Positions 14,107-23,688 of a DNA stretch of 64,000 nt are shown here, piece after piece. A program made the translations under genes and the position numbers. This DNA is from a virus. The notes beneath the pieces were generated by a model, which was not told where the DNA came from, made no database searches, and worked only from the letters and a program-made list of their open reading frames with translations. The stretch is taken from IMG/VR virus record IMGVR_UViG_3300037485_001282, positions 1-64,000 of that record; one strand, written 5' to 3'. Numbering within the stretch: the stretch's first letter is position 1; each line of letters starts with the position of its first letter.

Positions 14107-17100
14107 TTATAGTCCCTCATAAGTATCGAACGGAATATTATCTCTACTGCTATCATCTATATTTGATTTTACGATTCTATCGCTAAGAACAATTTGCCAA
14201 TCTACAGTTCCTGTCCAAGATGATATTCCAACAACTATAGAAAACCCATTTTCTGATTTATTTTCCCACCAAGTATTTACATTATCACTAGGTGTCAATA
14301 TAATACTGTATTTATCTTTATTCACTATTTCTTCTGGAATACTTAATTTTACATCTACACTATTAGTTCCGTTAAATATAGCGGTCCCCTGTCTTTCAAT
14401 TAGGATATTATTTGATACGTCATATAAAATGGACCCCATATTGGATTTTGATGACGAGATCTCATAATTACTAAAGAAAGGCGATAGTCCTCTCTTTGTA
14501 TAGTTTAGATTAAATGTATCTTCTAAATTGATAATAGATTTATTCCATTTAAATGTAAAGTTAGTAGTTAAATTTTCCCACCACATCTTGCTTCTATTAT
14601 TGTTACCAGCACTTGGAACCGATATTCCACCGAACACCACCGCTTTTTCTGGAGTTCCGAATGCACATTGTCCTATATAATAAGTGTTGAGTGGATTACA
14701 TAGTAACTTATCTGTCTCTGTGTGTATTAACGGAGCATCTCCACCAAGACCCACCCCATCCTGATAACGTCTCCATGAAGTTTCTACAATTTTAATATCT
14801 GATGATAATTCGTTTGTTGCGTTTGAAACGTTATTACACCCCAAATATTTCTCTATATTATGTTTAAAGAAATATTTATTATCCTTCTGTTTATCTAAAA
14901 GTGATTTTTGTGACTTCCATTCCTGAATAAAACTAGAAACCCATTCAGCATATAAGAAATGCTCGGAAGTACAAATCTCCTTTCCGCTAACAAAAGGATT
15001 TATGTAGGATTCTTCAGGATAAAAAATAGAAATATTATTATCACAGTTAATACCGAGAACCTCATATCCAGTGCTATTTTCTTTTTTGTATTCTATTCCC
15101 CCAGAATAGTCGCTATATGATAGCTTTAAAATATCGTCTATCAGTGGTTTTGTTGTTGTGTCGTTATAATAGACAGAGAAATCAAAGCTAAACTCATCAT
15201 AAAATACTCGACATGGAATTGGTGATAGTGATTGTATGTCTTCTAGATTGGAGATTTTTAGTTCCGCTGTTAGTGTCGAAAAATAAAGTTTGTTTCTATC
15301 TGGTTGACTATTAATTAACTCCCAATTCCCATTTTCTAGCCCATAACCAGCTTGTGGATCACTTACTCCTATTCTTTGTTTTCTATAATGTAAAGTAATT
15401 TCCCCGTTCTCATTAGATGCCCATATATTAGTTCCCCATCTATTATTTTTACTATTTCCAGCGGTTAACCAAACGTTAAATTCCTCCATACTGAACGCAC
15501 CAGCAAAAGGAGATTCTATAGCTGGAACGGTCCATTCCTCGTGGAAATGGTTTGTCCATTTATATTCATCTTCTGTTTTATTTGATAAGTAAGTGGAAAT
15601 ATCCGTATAACAGCTACCTAAGCAAGACTGTTTTGATAAAATACAGCACAAAAGATCGAAATATAGACTTTCTTCACATGTTGAGTGGATTAGTGGATTA
15701 AAATTACCAGACATGTTTGGTTTAAGTGATACATAAGATTTAACCATTTGTTGATTAAATTTAAATAACTTATCGGGTGATAGATGCGTATTTTCTAACC
15801 CAACTTCATAGAGATTAATATATTCTTTTCTGTCCAGATAAGGGACTTTAGGATTATCTAAAACAAAAATATCTTTTGGTTCTATTGGGTTATCGTCAAA
15901 CGATAATATTTTTATATTAAATCTAGGAACCAGATCAACTGAATTGAAAACATGGATCATCAAATCTTTACTAGAAGTTCCGTTTAATCTACCGTTAAAC
16001 TGTGTTATTTCGTTATTTTCGAATATCCCATTTGAATATAGAGGCTTTATATCTCCATATATTGGCTCAGTAGTTGGTTCTAATGTGTTTTCATCTGTTA
16101 CTATATATTTAATTTGATTCGAAACTGGAAGATTTGTATCGACTAAAAAATCATACGCATCTATGACATTATGGTCATATTCTGGTAATTTTGTCTTCAT
16201 CCATTCATTAATAGCAACTAACTTCTCTAACTTTGTTTTTCCAATAAACGGATCAATCTTTCCGTTATATACGCCGAAGTTTAATGGAATATTGGTTTTA
16301 TTTCCATATACTGGAGAGTTTTGTGAGCTAGATCTTATTGGGGAAATCTGATCATCTAAAGTACCATCACCAACTAAATTATGATACCAAACATGATTTT
16401 CTATTGCTATATCATGCTTCATCATTGGGCGAGGGGGTATTGTTAAGAATATAGTCCATAAGTTATTTTCTTGAGCAACTTTGGCTATTTCTTCCAAGAA
16501 GAAAATAGTTTCGTAGTAGTTTTTATCAAAGAGAATATCATAAAGACCCACACATACTATAGCCACATTTGGAGTAACCGATAAAGATTTATCCGTAATG
16601 TCTTTGTTGGTCATAATATCTCTCGGATTATATTTGATTCCATTTATATCTTTATATGTAAATGGATATACATTGGTCCCAGAGTTATCAACAAACTCAG
16701 TGTCTAACTTATCGGTTCCTAACGCATCTCTCTTAAATCTAGCAAATAGATTTGATGTGAACTCGGTTGCTATACTTGTATTGTACCACTCTACCCCAAA
16801 TTCTCTCATAATATTGTCCATAAAGAATTCAGGCTGACCTCTAACACCGTTATATGTTGGATCATATAAAGGCTCATTTTGTTTTGCGATGATAGATCTT
16901 AAGGTGTAACATGGATCCACCTCACCAATTAATCTAATATCGCCAATAAAAACTCCAGAATGTGGACTTAAGTTAAATTGATTATATCTAAGTCTTATTA
17001 AGTTTTCCCTAACGCCACAGAAATTTTCATTTAGTATTTGTGGTGGTATATTATATCTTACTTTATTTTGTATTTTTTTGTGCTTTGGGTTATACCATTC

Positions 17101-20100
17101 CTTTGCTGGAGTTATTGATAACGTATTTTTTCCATACGAATTTCCTTCTATATACACTTGAACTTTTTCAGTGTTATTATAATAGTTTAATTCATTTAAT
17201 AACTCACCGAGGTTACAATATTTAAATGGATAGTCTGATATTGACGTGCTATCGTACTCTTTCTTACACGCTTCGTTCCACCCGAAACTGTTAACCGATA
17301 CTTGGGAAACATCAAAATTCTGTTTATTACCGTATATATGTAAACTATTATATTTAGTATAATCAAGTCTCTGTTGTTTTACATCATCACCGAATAATCT
17401 AATTGCGTTATCTTCGCCTCTTACCGAACTATATCCAGAACTATCAACTGAAATTTTATTATCTACATATTCTAGATTATAGTCAAATTCTTTGTCTCCA
17501 TTTTTATTATATTTTGTTATAATTATTTTTTCCGTTGTAATTCCGTCATTTATAGTTACATCACTAACTACTGCTACAAAGAATGCGCCAGTTGTATCCC
17601 ATAAGAAAGTATAGTCGTTCTTAACGCATGAATTTGATGCGTCTCCTTGAAGTAAATCGTTCCAAGGCCAAAGACCAGATTTATCTCTTATTGAACTGGA
17701 TTTATTCGATGAGTCAAAAAATTTATTAAATTCAAAATAATTACTGTTATCATAGTTAATAACTGGGTAGTAATCGGATGTTTGCAAATTTATATACGGA
17801 ACGTTTATAAACTGAGAATCTGAAAAGGATTTAACAACAGAATTGAAGTTACTGAAGAAGGTGGAGTTAATATTTTTAAATTTCCCTTTACTAACTGTCC
17901 CATTTCTATAAACAATAGGATCTTCTAAAGGAACTTTAGATAACTCTGGTGTCCAGGTTCCGTCAGATAAAAGTTTTCGTTTTAAATCGATATTAATATT
18001 AAATAATTTGGATATTGAAGAAATCCCCCCTGGCATCAGAGTGAAATTTATATTATCGTTTTCAAAATACTTTATAACCCGTTTTGTTTTAAATATATTA
18101 TTCCAGTCTTCAACGAAAATATGTGTTCCATCACTATAACTATCTTTTGTAGTTAAGAATTGATTTAATCCTTCGCTCTTTGGTCCAACGAAAAAGGTAT
18201 GTGTATTTGGATTGTTATTATCGATACTAAACCCGAAACTATGGTTATTTCTATCTGAATATGATATTCCATCATAGTTAATATTTTTTGGATCAAATAA
18301 CGATTCACCAAAAGAAGGACGACTCCATAGCCACATTCCACCATTAGTTGGGTGGCCTGCGTAATTATAAGATATATTATTTAAGAAATTATTTTTTCGT
18401 GGATAGTGACAAACAGGAAATTCCTGGTTATCGTCATATGGGTTGTATGTGTCCTTAAATTGTTCTGCATTTAAATTGGAATATAATGCAAATTTTCCAG
18501 TTTTTGAAATCGACGAGTCACTCGCTATATCCTCAAAAATGTTTAATTCTTCGTGTTTCGATGGACCACTATTACTATCTTCGTTGTTTAATAAACGAGA
18601 TTCCCCATCAGAAAAAACGGTAGTTTTTATTATATTTGTTTTAATCGACTTACTTGTTATCCCAAAGAAACTGAAGTAATTATATATACTTTCTTTAAAT
18701 TTTTCCAAAGTTATTATAGTTATTTTACCAGAAATTAAATCAAACTCTAAATCTTTTGGACCCTTAATTACACTATCACTTATTAAATCTATTGTTATTT
18801 TATATTGATTTGGTGCATAATAAATTGTATTATATTCGATAGTTATAGTAGAAACTCTATTTGAATATATTCTCTTGTTTGGAAATGTAAACTCTGGATC
18901 AGCATAATTACTGAAAGATTTAATTAATGGATATTCTGATTGTATGGTTGGAAGGTTATTGTTAGTATATTCGGAAGAATATATTACTCCAAGATTGGAA
19001 GTATCTCGTAAGTCTCTGGTTTTATAATATGTGTTACCGTAACTATCGGAAAAGCCATAAGACTTGGAATCAATTAGAGAAGAAAAGTGACTGAACTGAA
19101 TATTTCCATTTAATCCAACGCTTCCGTTTTTATGAAAAGAACCACCGAACGTTCTAATCATAGAATCCCAATCTTCACAGTTCCTAATAGTAGTGTTCAC
19201 ATTGGGGTTCTCTAGTGTAGAATGGATTCCACCAAAAAATACGGAATTTTCTAAATTACCGACACCAACATGATAATAGACTGATTCTGGTAAATTTTCT
19301 TTTCTAATCCAAGTTATTCCATTATTTTCATATGTATAAGGAACTACCGATAAGTTATTTTCATTGAAATTATTAATATCTAAATAATAATTTCGCATAT
19401 TTGTTTTAACATTATTGGTGGTACTTATTAGAGAATTTCCTGTTTTCCCTCCCGTAGCCAGACCACTATTATTGTCCCCAACGTAGGCAACTCCAAATGC
19501 TTTTATTGGATATTTCCTGTATGGGTCAATGTTCCAGCAACCATATGCGTTTTCTTCTTGGGTTGTTTCTATATCTGGATTTGATGTGTTTTTTATTATT
19601 TTTATCCAACTTATTTTTTCAAATTCATCTGATAATATATTATCCGAAACGTGATCTAATCTAATATGGTTATCGGTGGAACCACAGAAAGAAATACCAT
19701 TAGTCTGCCAAATATTAAACCATACTCTGGGTTTGACATTTGGTACTTCTAACTCGGTGTTGTTAGAAAAAGTCTGAGACGCAAATTGTTTGGCTTTTGA
19801 AATAGCTTCGGCGCATATTTCCACATTGTTCGAATCTAGTATGGAATCAATGCTTTCCCCAGCTTTTGATTCTTTGTATGATATATTTAAGTATCCAGAT
19901 ATACTATGTTTACTTATCGGTGGGGTAACATCGTTTACAACCTTCCACGACTCTATACCAAGATAAGAGGACAGAATTAGTGATTTTTGTGGAAACGAAT
20001 GTGAAGATGGAGTGAAACTATTTTCGAATGTCTTATCTGACGGATCCCAAATATTATTAATTCCTTGTGATATTATACCAGTAGTAGAATTCCCACCAGA

Positions 20101-21543
20101 TAGCCCACATGCTCTAGGTGAAGATAATTTGCTCTTTACTAACCACGAAATTCCGTTCCAAGATTCGGTTTCGTCCGTTGTTCCTATGATTTCTTCGGAG
20201 TCATTATGAAAGTACCCACCAGCGGCATAACCATTAAAGAAATCTCCGCTACCGTATGCAAATGCTCTATCTAAATTAAGTTTACCGCTGAGATAATTTT
20301 CTTTACCGAACTCACTGGTTAAATTTAAAATTTCATTGTTAATAGACACAGTATCTATTCCAGTTGTCCAGTGAATTGCATCTACGGTATTTAAAATATC
20401 GGGCTTAGTACTTAAAATAGTCTGTATAGGGTTAACGTTAAATTGAACATCAAACTCATGCGAGAATCCAGTCGATTCTGCGGATATTACATTTTCATCT
20501 AATGTGAATAGTGAACCGTCACATTTATTAATATTTATTTTCTGACAGTTACTCTTTTTTGAGGAACTAGTGACATTAGCGTTTTCTAAAGATAAATCAT
20601 TTAATTTTCCATTATAACTAAGAGTAATGCAATTAGTTATTTTATCTATTAAATTTGATCTGATTGAGGTTCTAGATAACTCTGTTCCAGTTGTCCTATC
20701 TATCAATCGTAAACCAAAATCACTTAATTTATTGAATGAGTTTAATTTAAATATATCACATGTATATGATAGTGACGCAAAGATGAATGCTCTTTTAGCG
20801 TCTAAAATTTTAGGGGTTTTAATATTTATTGACGCATTGGTATCATGTGCAAAATCATCAGAATAAACCGATCTAATAATCTGATCAATACTTATCCACC
20901 CAGATTCCGTATAGTCGGGATTATTCAAAAATCCAGAATAAGGAGGATAAAGAGATTCTTTATCTGTATTTTTATATGTATTGTATAGATTATCTTTATA
21001 TTGTTTTCTAACAAATTCATCATTTAGTAACTTATCTAAAGAATAGTAACCAACTATATTTGTTAATGATGTAACTATTTTGGCATTGGGGAACTTGAAA
21101 GACCCATAGTTAATTTGTTTAAACTGAAAATCATAAATATCACCGAAGTTATTAATTTTATCTAATATCTGTACAGTATCAATATCAGATACTAAAGCAT
21201 TTAAACTAATTGTATCTGAATTCGGTAACTTGCAGCCACTAGTATATTGTTTTGTTAAAGATTCATCGGAGAATAAAAGAGTTTGTGTATCACTATTAAA
21301 AGATATTCCTTTTGGTATATCTACTAAATCAGATATTGAAATTTCTTTTATCTTTTCAACAAAAGAGTTATTAAACTTGTCAGTATTGGAAGACCACTCA
21401 TCAGAAAATCCAATTTTTGGGTTCTCTGTAGTATTATCCTTAGATACTTCAGTATTAATAGGAGCTATACTAGCTAAAGAGTCACCGTTCTGTAAAAGTA
21501 ATTCATTTGCTAAGAAAGATGATTTTTTATCACTTATGGTCAT
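14107..21543 (-). CDS. giant tail protein with kelch-like repeats and SGNH-hydrolase-like domain, 2478 aa
   Basis: Largest gene of the window. From N to C: a domain shared with the 429-residue protein (about 240-330); kelch-like repeats (about 440-500, ETESWNGISW and LSSPRACGLSGG; about 740-790, NNGITWIRKENLPES and FFGG; about 2270-2310, FGTPEKAVVFGG); an SGNH-hydrolase-like region with GDIRLIGE (about 1532), VAIVCVGLYDILFD (about 1660) and ENTHLSPDKL (about 1917); and a C-terminal lectin-like module (about 2385-2455). In the SGNH reading the nucleophile block has Ile where Ser is usual and the Asn block has Tyr, so activity is doubtful, although GNSYG lies upstream. A role in surface-polysaccharide recognition or deacetylation at the tail tip is inference. 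Confidence 0.8.
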   Translation of the reverse strand: MTISDKKSSFLANELLLQNGDSLASIAPINTEVSKDNTTENPKIGFSDEWSSNTDKFNNSFVEKIKEISISDLVDIPKGISFNSDTQTLLFSDESLTKQYTSGCKLPNSDTISLNALVSDIDTVQILDKINNFGDIYDFQFKQINYGSFKFPNAKIVTSLTNIVGYYSLDKLLNDEFVRKQYKDNLYNTYKNTDKESLYPPYSGFLNNPDYTESGWISIDQIIRSVYSDDFAHDTNASINIKTPKILDAKRAFIFASLSYTCDIFKLNSFNKLSDFGLRLIDRTTGTELSRTSIRSNLIDKITNCITLSYNGKLNDLSLENANVTSSSKKSNCQKININKCDGSLFTLDENVISAESTGFSHEFDVQFNVNPIQTILSTKPDILNTVDAIHWTTGIDTVSINNEILNLTSEFGKENYLSGKLNLDRAFAYGSGDFFNGYAAGGYFHNDSEEIIGTTDETESWNGISWLVKSKLSSPRACGLSGGNSTTGIISQGINNIWDPSDKTFENSFTPSSHSFPQKSLILSSYLGIESWKVVNDVTPPISKHSISGYLNISYKESKAGESIDSILDSNNVEICAEAISKAKQFASQTFSNNTELEVPNVKPRVWFNIWQTNGISFCGSTDNHIRLDHVSDNILSDEFEKISWIKIIKNTSNPDIETTQEENAYGCWNIDPYRKYPIKAFGVAYVGDNNSGLATGGKTGNSLISTTNNVKTNMRNYYLDINNFNENNLSVVPYTYENNGITWIRKENLPESVYYHVGVGNLENSVFFGGIHSTLENPNVNTTIRNCEDWDSMIRTFGGSFHKNGSVGLNGNIQFSHFSSLIDSKSYGFSDSYGNTYYKTRDLRDTSNLGVIYSSEYTNNNLPTIQSEYPLIKSFSNYADPEFTFPNKRIYSNRVSTITIEYNTIYYAPNQYKITIDLISDSVIKGPKDLEFDLISGKITIITLEKFKESIYNYFSFFGITSKSIKTNIIKTTVFSDGESRLLNNEDSNSGPSKHEELNIFEDIASDSSISKTGKFALYSNLNAEQFKDTYNPYDDNQEFPVCHYPRKNNFLNNISYNYAGHPTNGGMWLWSRPSFGESLFDPKNINYDGISYSDRNNHSFGFSIDNNNPNTHTFFVGPKSEGLNQFLTTKDSYSDGTHIFVEDWNNIFKTKRVIKYFENDNINFTLMPGGISSISKLFNINIDLKRKLLSDGTWTPELSKVPLEDPIVYRNGTVSKGKFKNINSTFFSNFNSVVKSFSDSQFINVPYINLQTSDYYPVINYDNSNYFEFNKFFDSSNKSSSIRDKSGLWPWNDLLQGDASNSCVKNDYTFLWDTTGAFFVAVVSDVTINDGITTEKIIITKYNKNGDKEFDYNLEYVDNKISVDSSGYSSVRGEDNAIRLFGDDVKQQRLDYTKYNSLHIYGNKQNFDVSQVSVNSFGWNEACKKEYDSTSISDYPFKYCNLGELLNELNYYNNTEKVQVYIEGNSYGKNTLSITPAKEWYNPKHKKIQNKVRYNIPPQILNENFCGVRENLIRLRYNQFNLSPHSGVFIGDIRLIGEVDPCYTLRSIIAKQNEPLYDPTYNGVRGQPEFFMDNIMREFGVEWYNTSIATEFTSNLFARFKRDALGTDKLDTEFVDNSGTNVYPFTYKDINGIKYNPRDIMTNKDITDKSLSVTPNVAIVCVGLYDILFDKNYYETIFFLEEIAKVAQENNLWTIFLTIPPRPMMKHDIAIENHVWYHNLVGDGTLDDQISPIRSSSQNSPVYGNKTNIPLNFGVYNGKIDPFIGKTKLEKLVAINEWMKTKLPEYDHNVIDAYDFLVDTNLPVSNQIKYIVTDENTLEPTTEPIYGDIKPLYSNGIFENNEITQFNGRLNGTSSKDLMIHVFNSVDLVPRFNIKILSFDDNPIEPKDIFVLDNPKVPYLDRKEYINLYEVGLENTHLSPDKLFKFNQQMVKSYVSLKPNMSGNFNPLIHSTCEESLYFDLLCCILSKQSCLGSCYTDISTYLSNKTEDEYKWTNHFHEEWTVPAIESPFAGAFSMEEFNVWLTAGNSKNNRWGTNIWASNENGEITLHYRKQRIGVSDPQAGYGLENGNWELINSQPDRNKLYFSTLTAELKISNLEDIQSLSPIPCRVFYDEFSFDFSVYYNDTTTKPLIDDILKLSYSDYSGGIEYKKENSTGYEVLGINCDNNISIFYPEESYINPFVSGKEICTSEHFLYAEWVSSFIQEWKSQKSLLDKQKDNKYFFKHNIEKYLGCNNVSNATNELSSDIKIVETSWRRYQDGVGLGGDAPLIHTETDKLLCNPLNTYYIGQCAFGTPEKAVVFGGISVPSAGNNNRSKMWWENLTTNFTFKWNKSIINLEDTFNLNYTKRGLSPFFSNYEISSSKSNMGSILYDVSNNILIERQGTAIFNGTNSVDVKLSIPEEIVNKDKYSIILTPSDNVNTWWENKSENGFSIVVGISSWTGTVDWQIVLSDRIVKSNIDDSSRDNIPFDTYEGL

Positions 21544-21554
21544 TTAATTTCCTA

Positions 21555-22877
21555 TTAATAGTTTTCTTCGAAATTAAAAATATCTGGATATACATCAACC
21601 TCTACTGATGGTGGAGTTATATAGTCATATCTATTAGCCTCATAAAGAATATCGGCTGTTTCAATTGATGGGATATACCAGTTAATTTTATAGTTATCAT
21701 TTTCTGGATAATCAGAAAGAGAAACACTAAATTGACTATCCCGAACATCAAAAATATTTGCTATGAACATCGCAGAATCACTGAAAGGCGAAACAATTGA
21801 TATAACAGGATAAGATAATCCAGGCTTTAGTGGGTGGTGATTTATAGTATATACTAATTGGCTGGACGATAAATTAATTGATCCGTGTTCTGGTTTACTT
21901 CTGTCTGATGGTATCGTTAAAGTTGTTGCTCTGGTAACCACCTTTGAAATTGTCTGATATACATCAAGTACAGATGCTATATCGTTTACAATTGGATCAA
22001 CTCCCCTCGGCGCAAATGATCTTCCTAATACACTGGTTGCTGTCAATTTAGAATTATCATTGTCAAAATCATAATAGCTATTAATATCAATATCTTTTAC
22101 TGGGTATTTTGATTGACTGTTATCATATGGCAATGTTAATGAACCCACGAAAATTCTATTAATATGTAAGTATCCATCATTATCGGTTCTAAAAATCTTT
22201 ATCTTAATTGTTGGGCTTTCTATTTTAGTAACAAACGAAACATAAGACGAAATCATTTTTGGTGAATATGATTTGATATTAAATTCATCAAAATTCGGAA
22301 ATGGACCTAGTATTTTGAATTCTCTTACAGTATCTCTAGCGTTTTCTATTTCGATTGCTACTGTTTCATACATATCACCTAAAGCAACATGTTGTGAGCC
22401 AGAAATCTCCCAATTCATTGAATTTGGAAATTTGGATCCTTTAATAGCGAAAATTAGCTCCTGACCTCTTAAGATTTCAGGAATAAATATATCTCTTTCT
22501 ATCCAAGACTCTCTATTTACATTATAGTCTATAGATCCGGCTGGTGTGTCACTATATCCCTTATAGACCATATTTTCGTTTGCTGCATCAAAAATTAGAT
22601 CTTCGTCATTGTTAATAGCGAAATTTTTTAGCGCCTTCCATGTATTGCAGTTCTTGTATGTATTCATTTTTCCGCCATTTACAAGAACCTTATCACCATT
22701 TATATTATAATCTAATAAATTTCCGTAAATTGATTTTATTAAAGTTCTATTTCCATTTAACATCTTCAAAATATATAAGTCATTATCAATCAGCTCCTTA
22801 AGAGGAGCATTAACGTTTTTGTCGTTAAGAAAATCCGCTGGGGTTACTACCGATATATCTCTATTGAATCCAGACAT
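21555..22877 (-). CDS. tail/baseplate protein, 440 aa
   Basis: Residues 7-43 (SVVTPADFLNDKNVNAPLKE, then IDNDLYILKMLN) follow a pattern common near the N-terminus of phage fibre and baseplate-attachment proteins (V-N-x-P-L-x-x-L-x-D-N-x-x-Y-L). The body is all beta. The C-terminal region (LVYTINHHPLKPGLSYPVIS, then FSVSLSDYPENDNYKINWYI) resembles a diverged form of the W/NGF module. It lies between two module-bearing genes. Probable attachment or fibre-like subunit; exact T4 counterpart not identified. Confidence 0.75.
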   Translation of the reverse strand: MSGFNRDISVVTPADFLNDKNVNAPLKELIDNDLYILKMLNGNRTLIKSIYGNLLDYNINGDKVLVNGGKMNTYKNCNTWKALKNFAINNDEDLIFDAANENMVYKGYSDTPAGSIDYNVNRESWIERDIFIPEILRGQELIFAIKGSKFPNSMNWEISGSQHVALGDMYETVAIEIENARDTVREFKILGPFPNFDEFNIKSYSPKMISSYVSFVTKIESPTIKIKIFRTDNDGYLHINRIFVGSLTLPYDNSQSKYPVKDIDINSYYDFDNDNSKLTATSVLGRSFAPRGVDPIVNDIASVLDVYQTISKVVTRATTLTIPSDRSKPEHGSINLSSSQLVYTINHHPLKPGLSYPVISIVSPFSDSAMFIANIFDVRDSQFSVSLSDYPENDNYKINWYIPSIETADILYEANRYDYITPPSVEVDVYPDIFNFEENY

Positions 22878-22889
22878 TTAAAACACTCC

Positions 22890-23687
22890 TTAAGGTAATT
22901 CGTCCCACCAATCAATACCGTTTTTGATAAACAAGAAGTCTATTATACAATTAATTGGATAACTTGTTCCAATTTTTGCCCGATCAGTGGATTTATCGAG
23001 CCAAAATGTATTTATATTAGTATTAGTTGATAAGAGAATTGAATAATTATTATCAGAAAACACCATTGGGATAGTAAACGAGTCTATACTTGTCGATGGT
23101 TTAATTATTAACTCATTTTCGTACCATCCACGTAGATTTGTGTGGCAGTTTTGACTAATATCTAGTTCTTTTGATACGCACGCATCTGTATTTCCACAAT
23201 CTAATGTTAATTCGGTACATGGAATAGTATCGTATATTAAATTTCTGGATCCAGAGTAAATAGTTCCTGGGTTATTAACTCCAGTTAGATGAGAAAAGGA
23301 CTTATGTATAGCTAACCACGTAATTTCTGAGTCAAATTCCGAACTTGCGTTAATTATAAATCCGTTTTTCTTTTTCGATGTCCAGAATAAGTTTACGTTT
23401 GAGTTTGAACTAAAAAACACATAATAATTGTCGTCTATAAAGGGGGTCTTAAATACTACCTGAAATGTTGATTTCTTGTTTTTAAATTTAATAACGTTAG
23501 ATTTTACATAGTGAGTATCTGTTGTCTTTGTCAGTACCCAGTCAAATATGCCCTCTAATGGATTAAATGACCCGTTGACGGTAAATTCGCTGGAATTTAC
23601 TCTGGTGTACCATGCTGAAGTATTGTTTCCAGCAGTGACTATAAGACCACCACTAATTTTTTGATTATCTATTAGGACACTTGACAT
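22890..23687 (-). CDS. tail protein built of lectin-like modules, 265 aa
   Basis: Almost entirely made of the repeated module: a partial copy at about 15-55 (AWYTRVNSSEFTVNG, GIFDWVLTK), a full copy at about 68-130 (YYVFFSSNSNVNLFWTSKKK, NGFIINA, EITWLAIHK) and a diverged copy at about 203-260 (YSILLSTNTNINTFWLDKST). The Trp-x(4-6)-NGF-x-I-x(8-10)-Trp pattern recalls H-type lectins. Cysteines cluster between copies 2 and 3. Likely a glycan-binding tail component; binding is inference. Confidence 0.75.
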   Translation of the reverse strand: MSSVLIDNQKISGGLIVTAGNNTSAWYTRVNSSEFTVNGSFNPLEGIFDWVLTKTTDTHYVKSNVIKFKNKKSTFQVVFKTPFIDDNYYVFFSSNSNVNLFWTSKKKNGFIINASSEFDSEITWLAIHKSFSHLTGVNNPGTIYSGSRNLIYDTIPCTELTLDCGNTDACVSKELDISQNCHTNLRGWYENELIIKPSTSIDSFTIPMVFSDNNYSILLSTNTNINTFWLDKSTDRAKIGTSYPINCIIDFLFIKNGIDWWDELP

Positions 23688-23688
23688 T

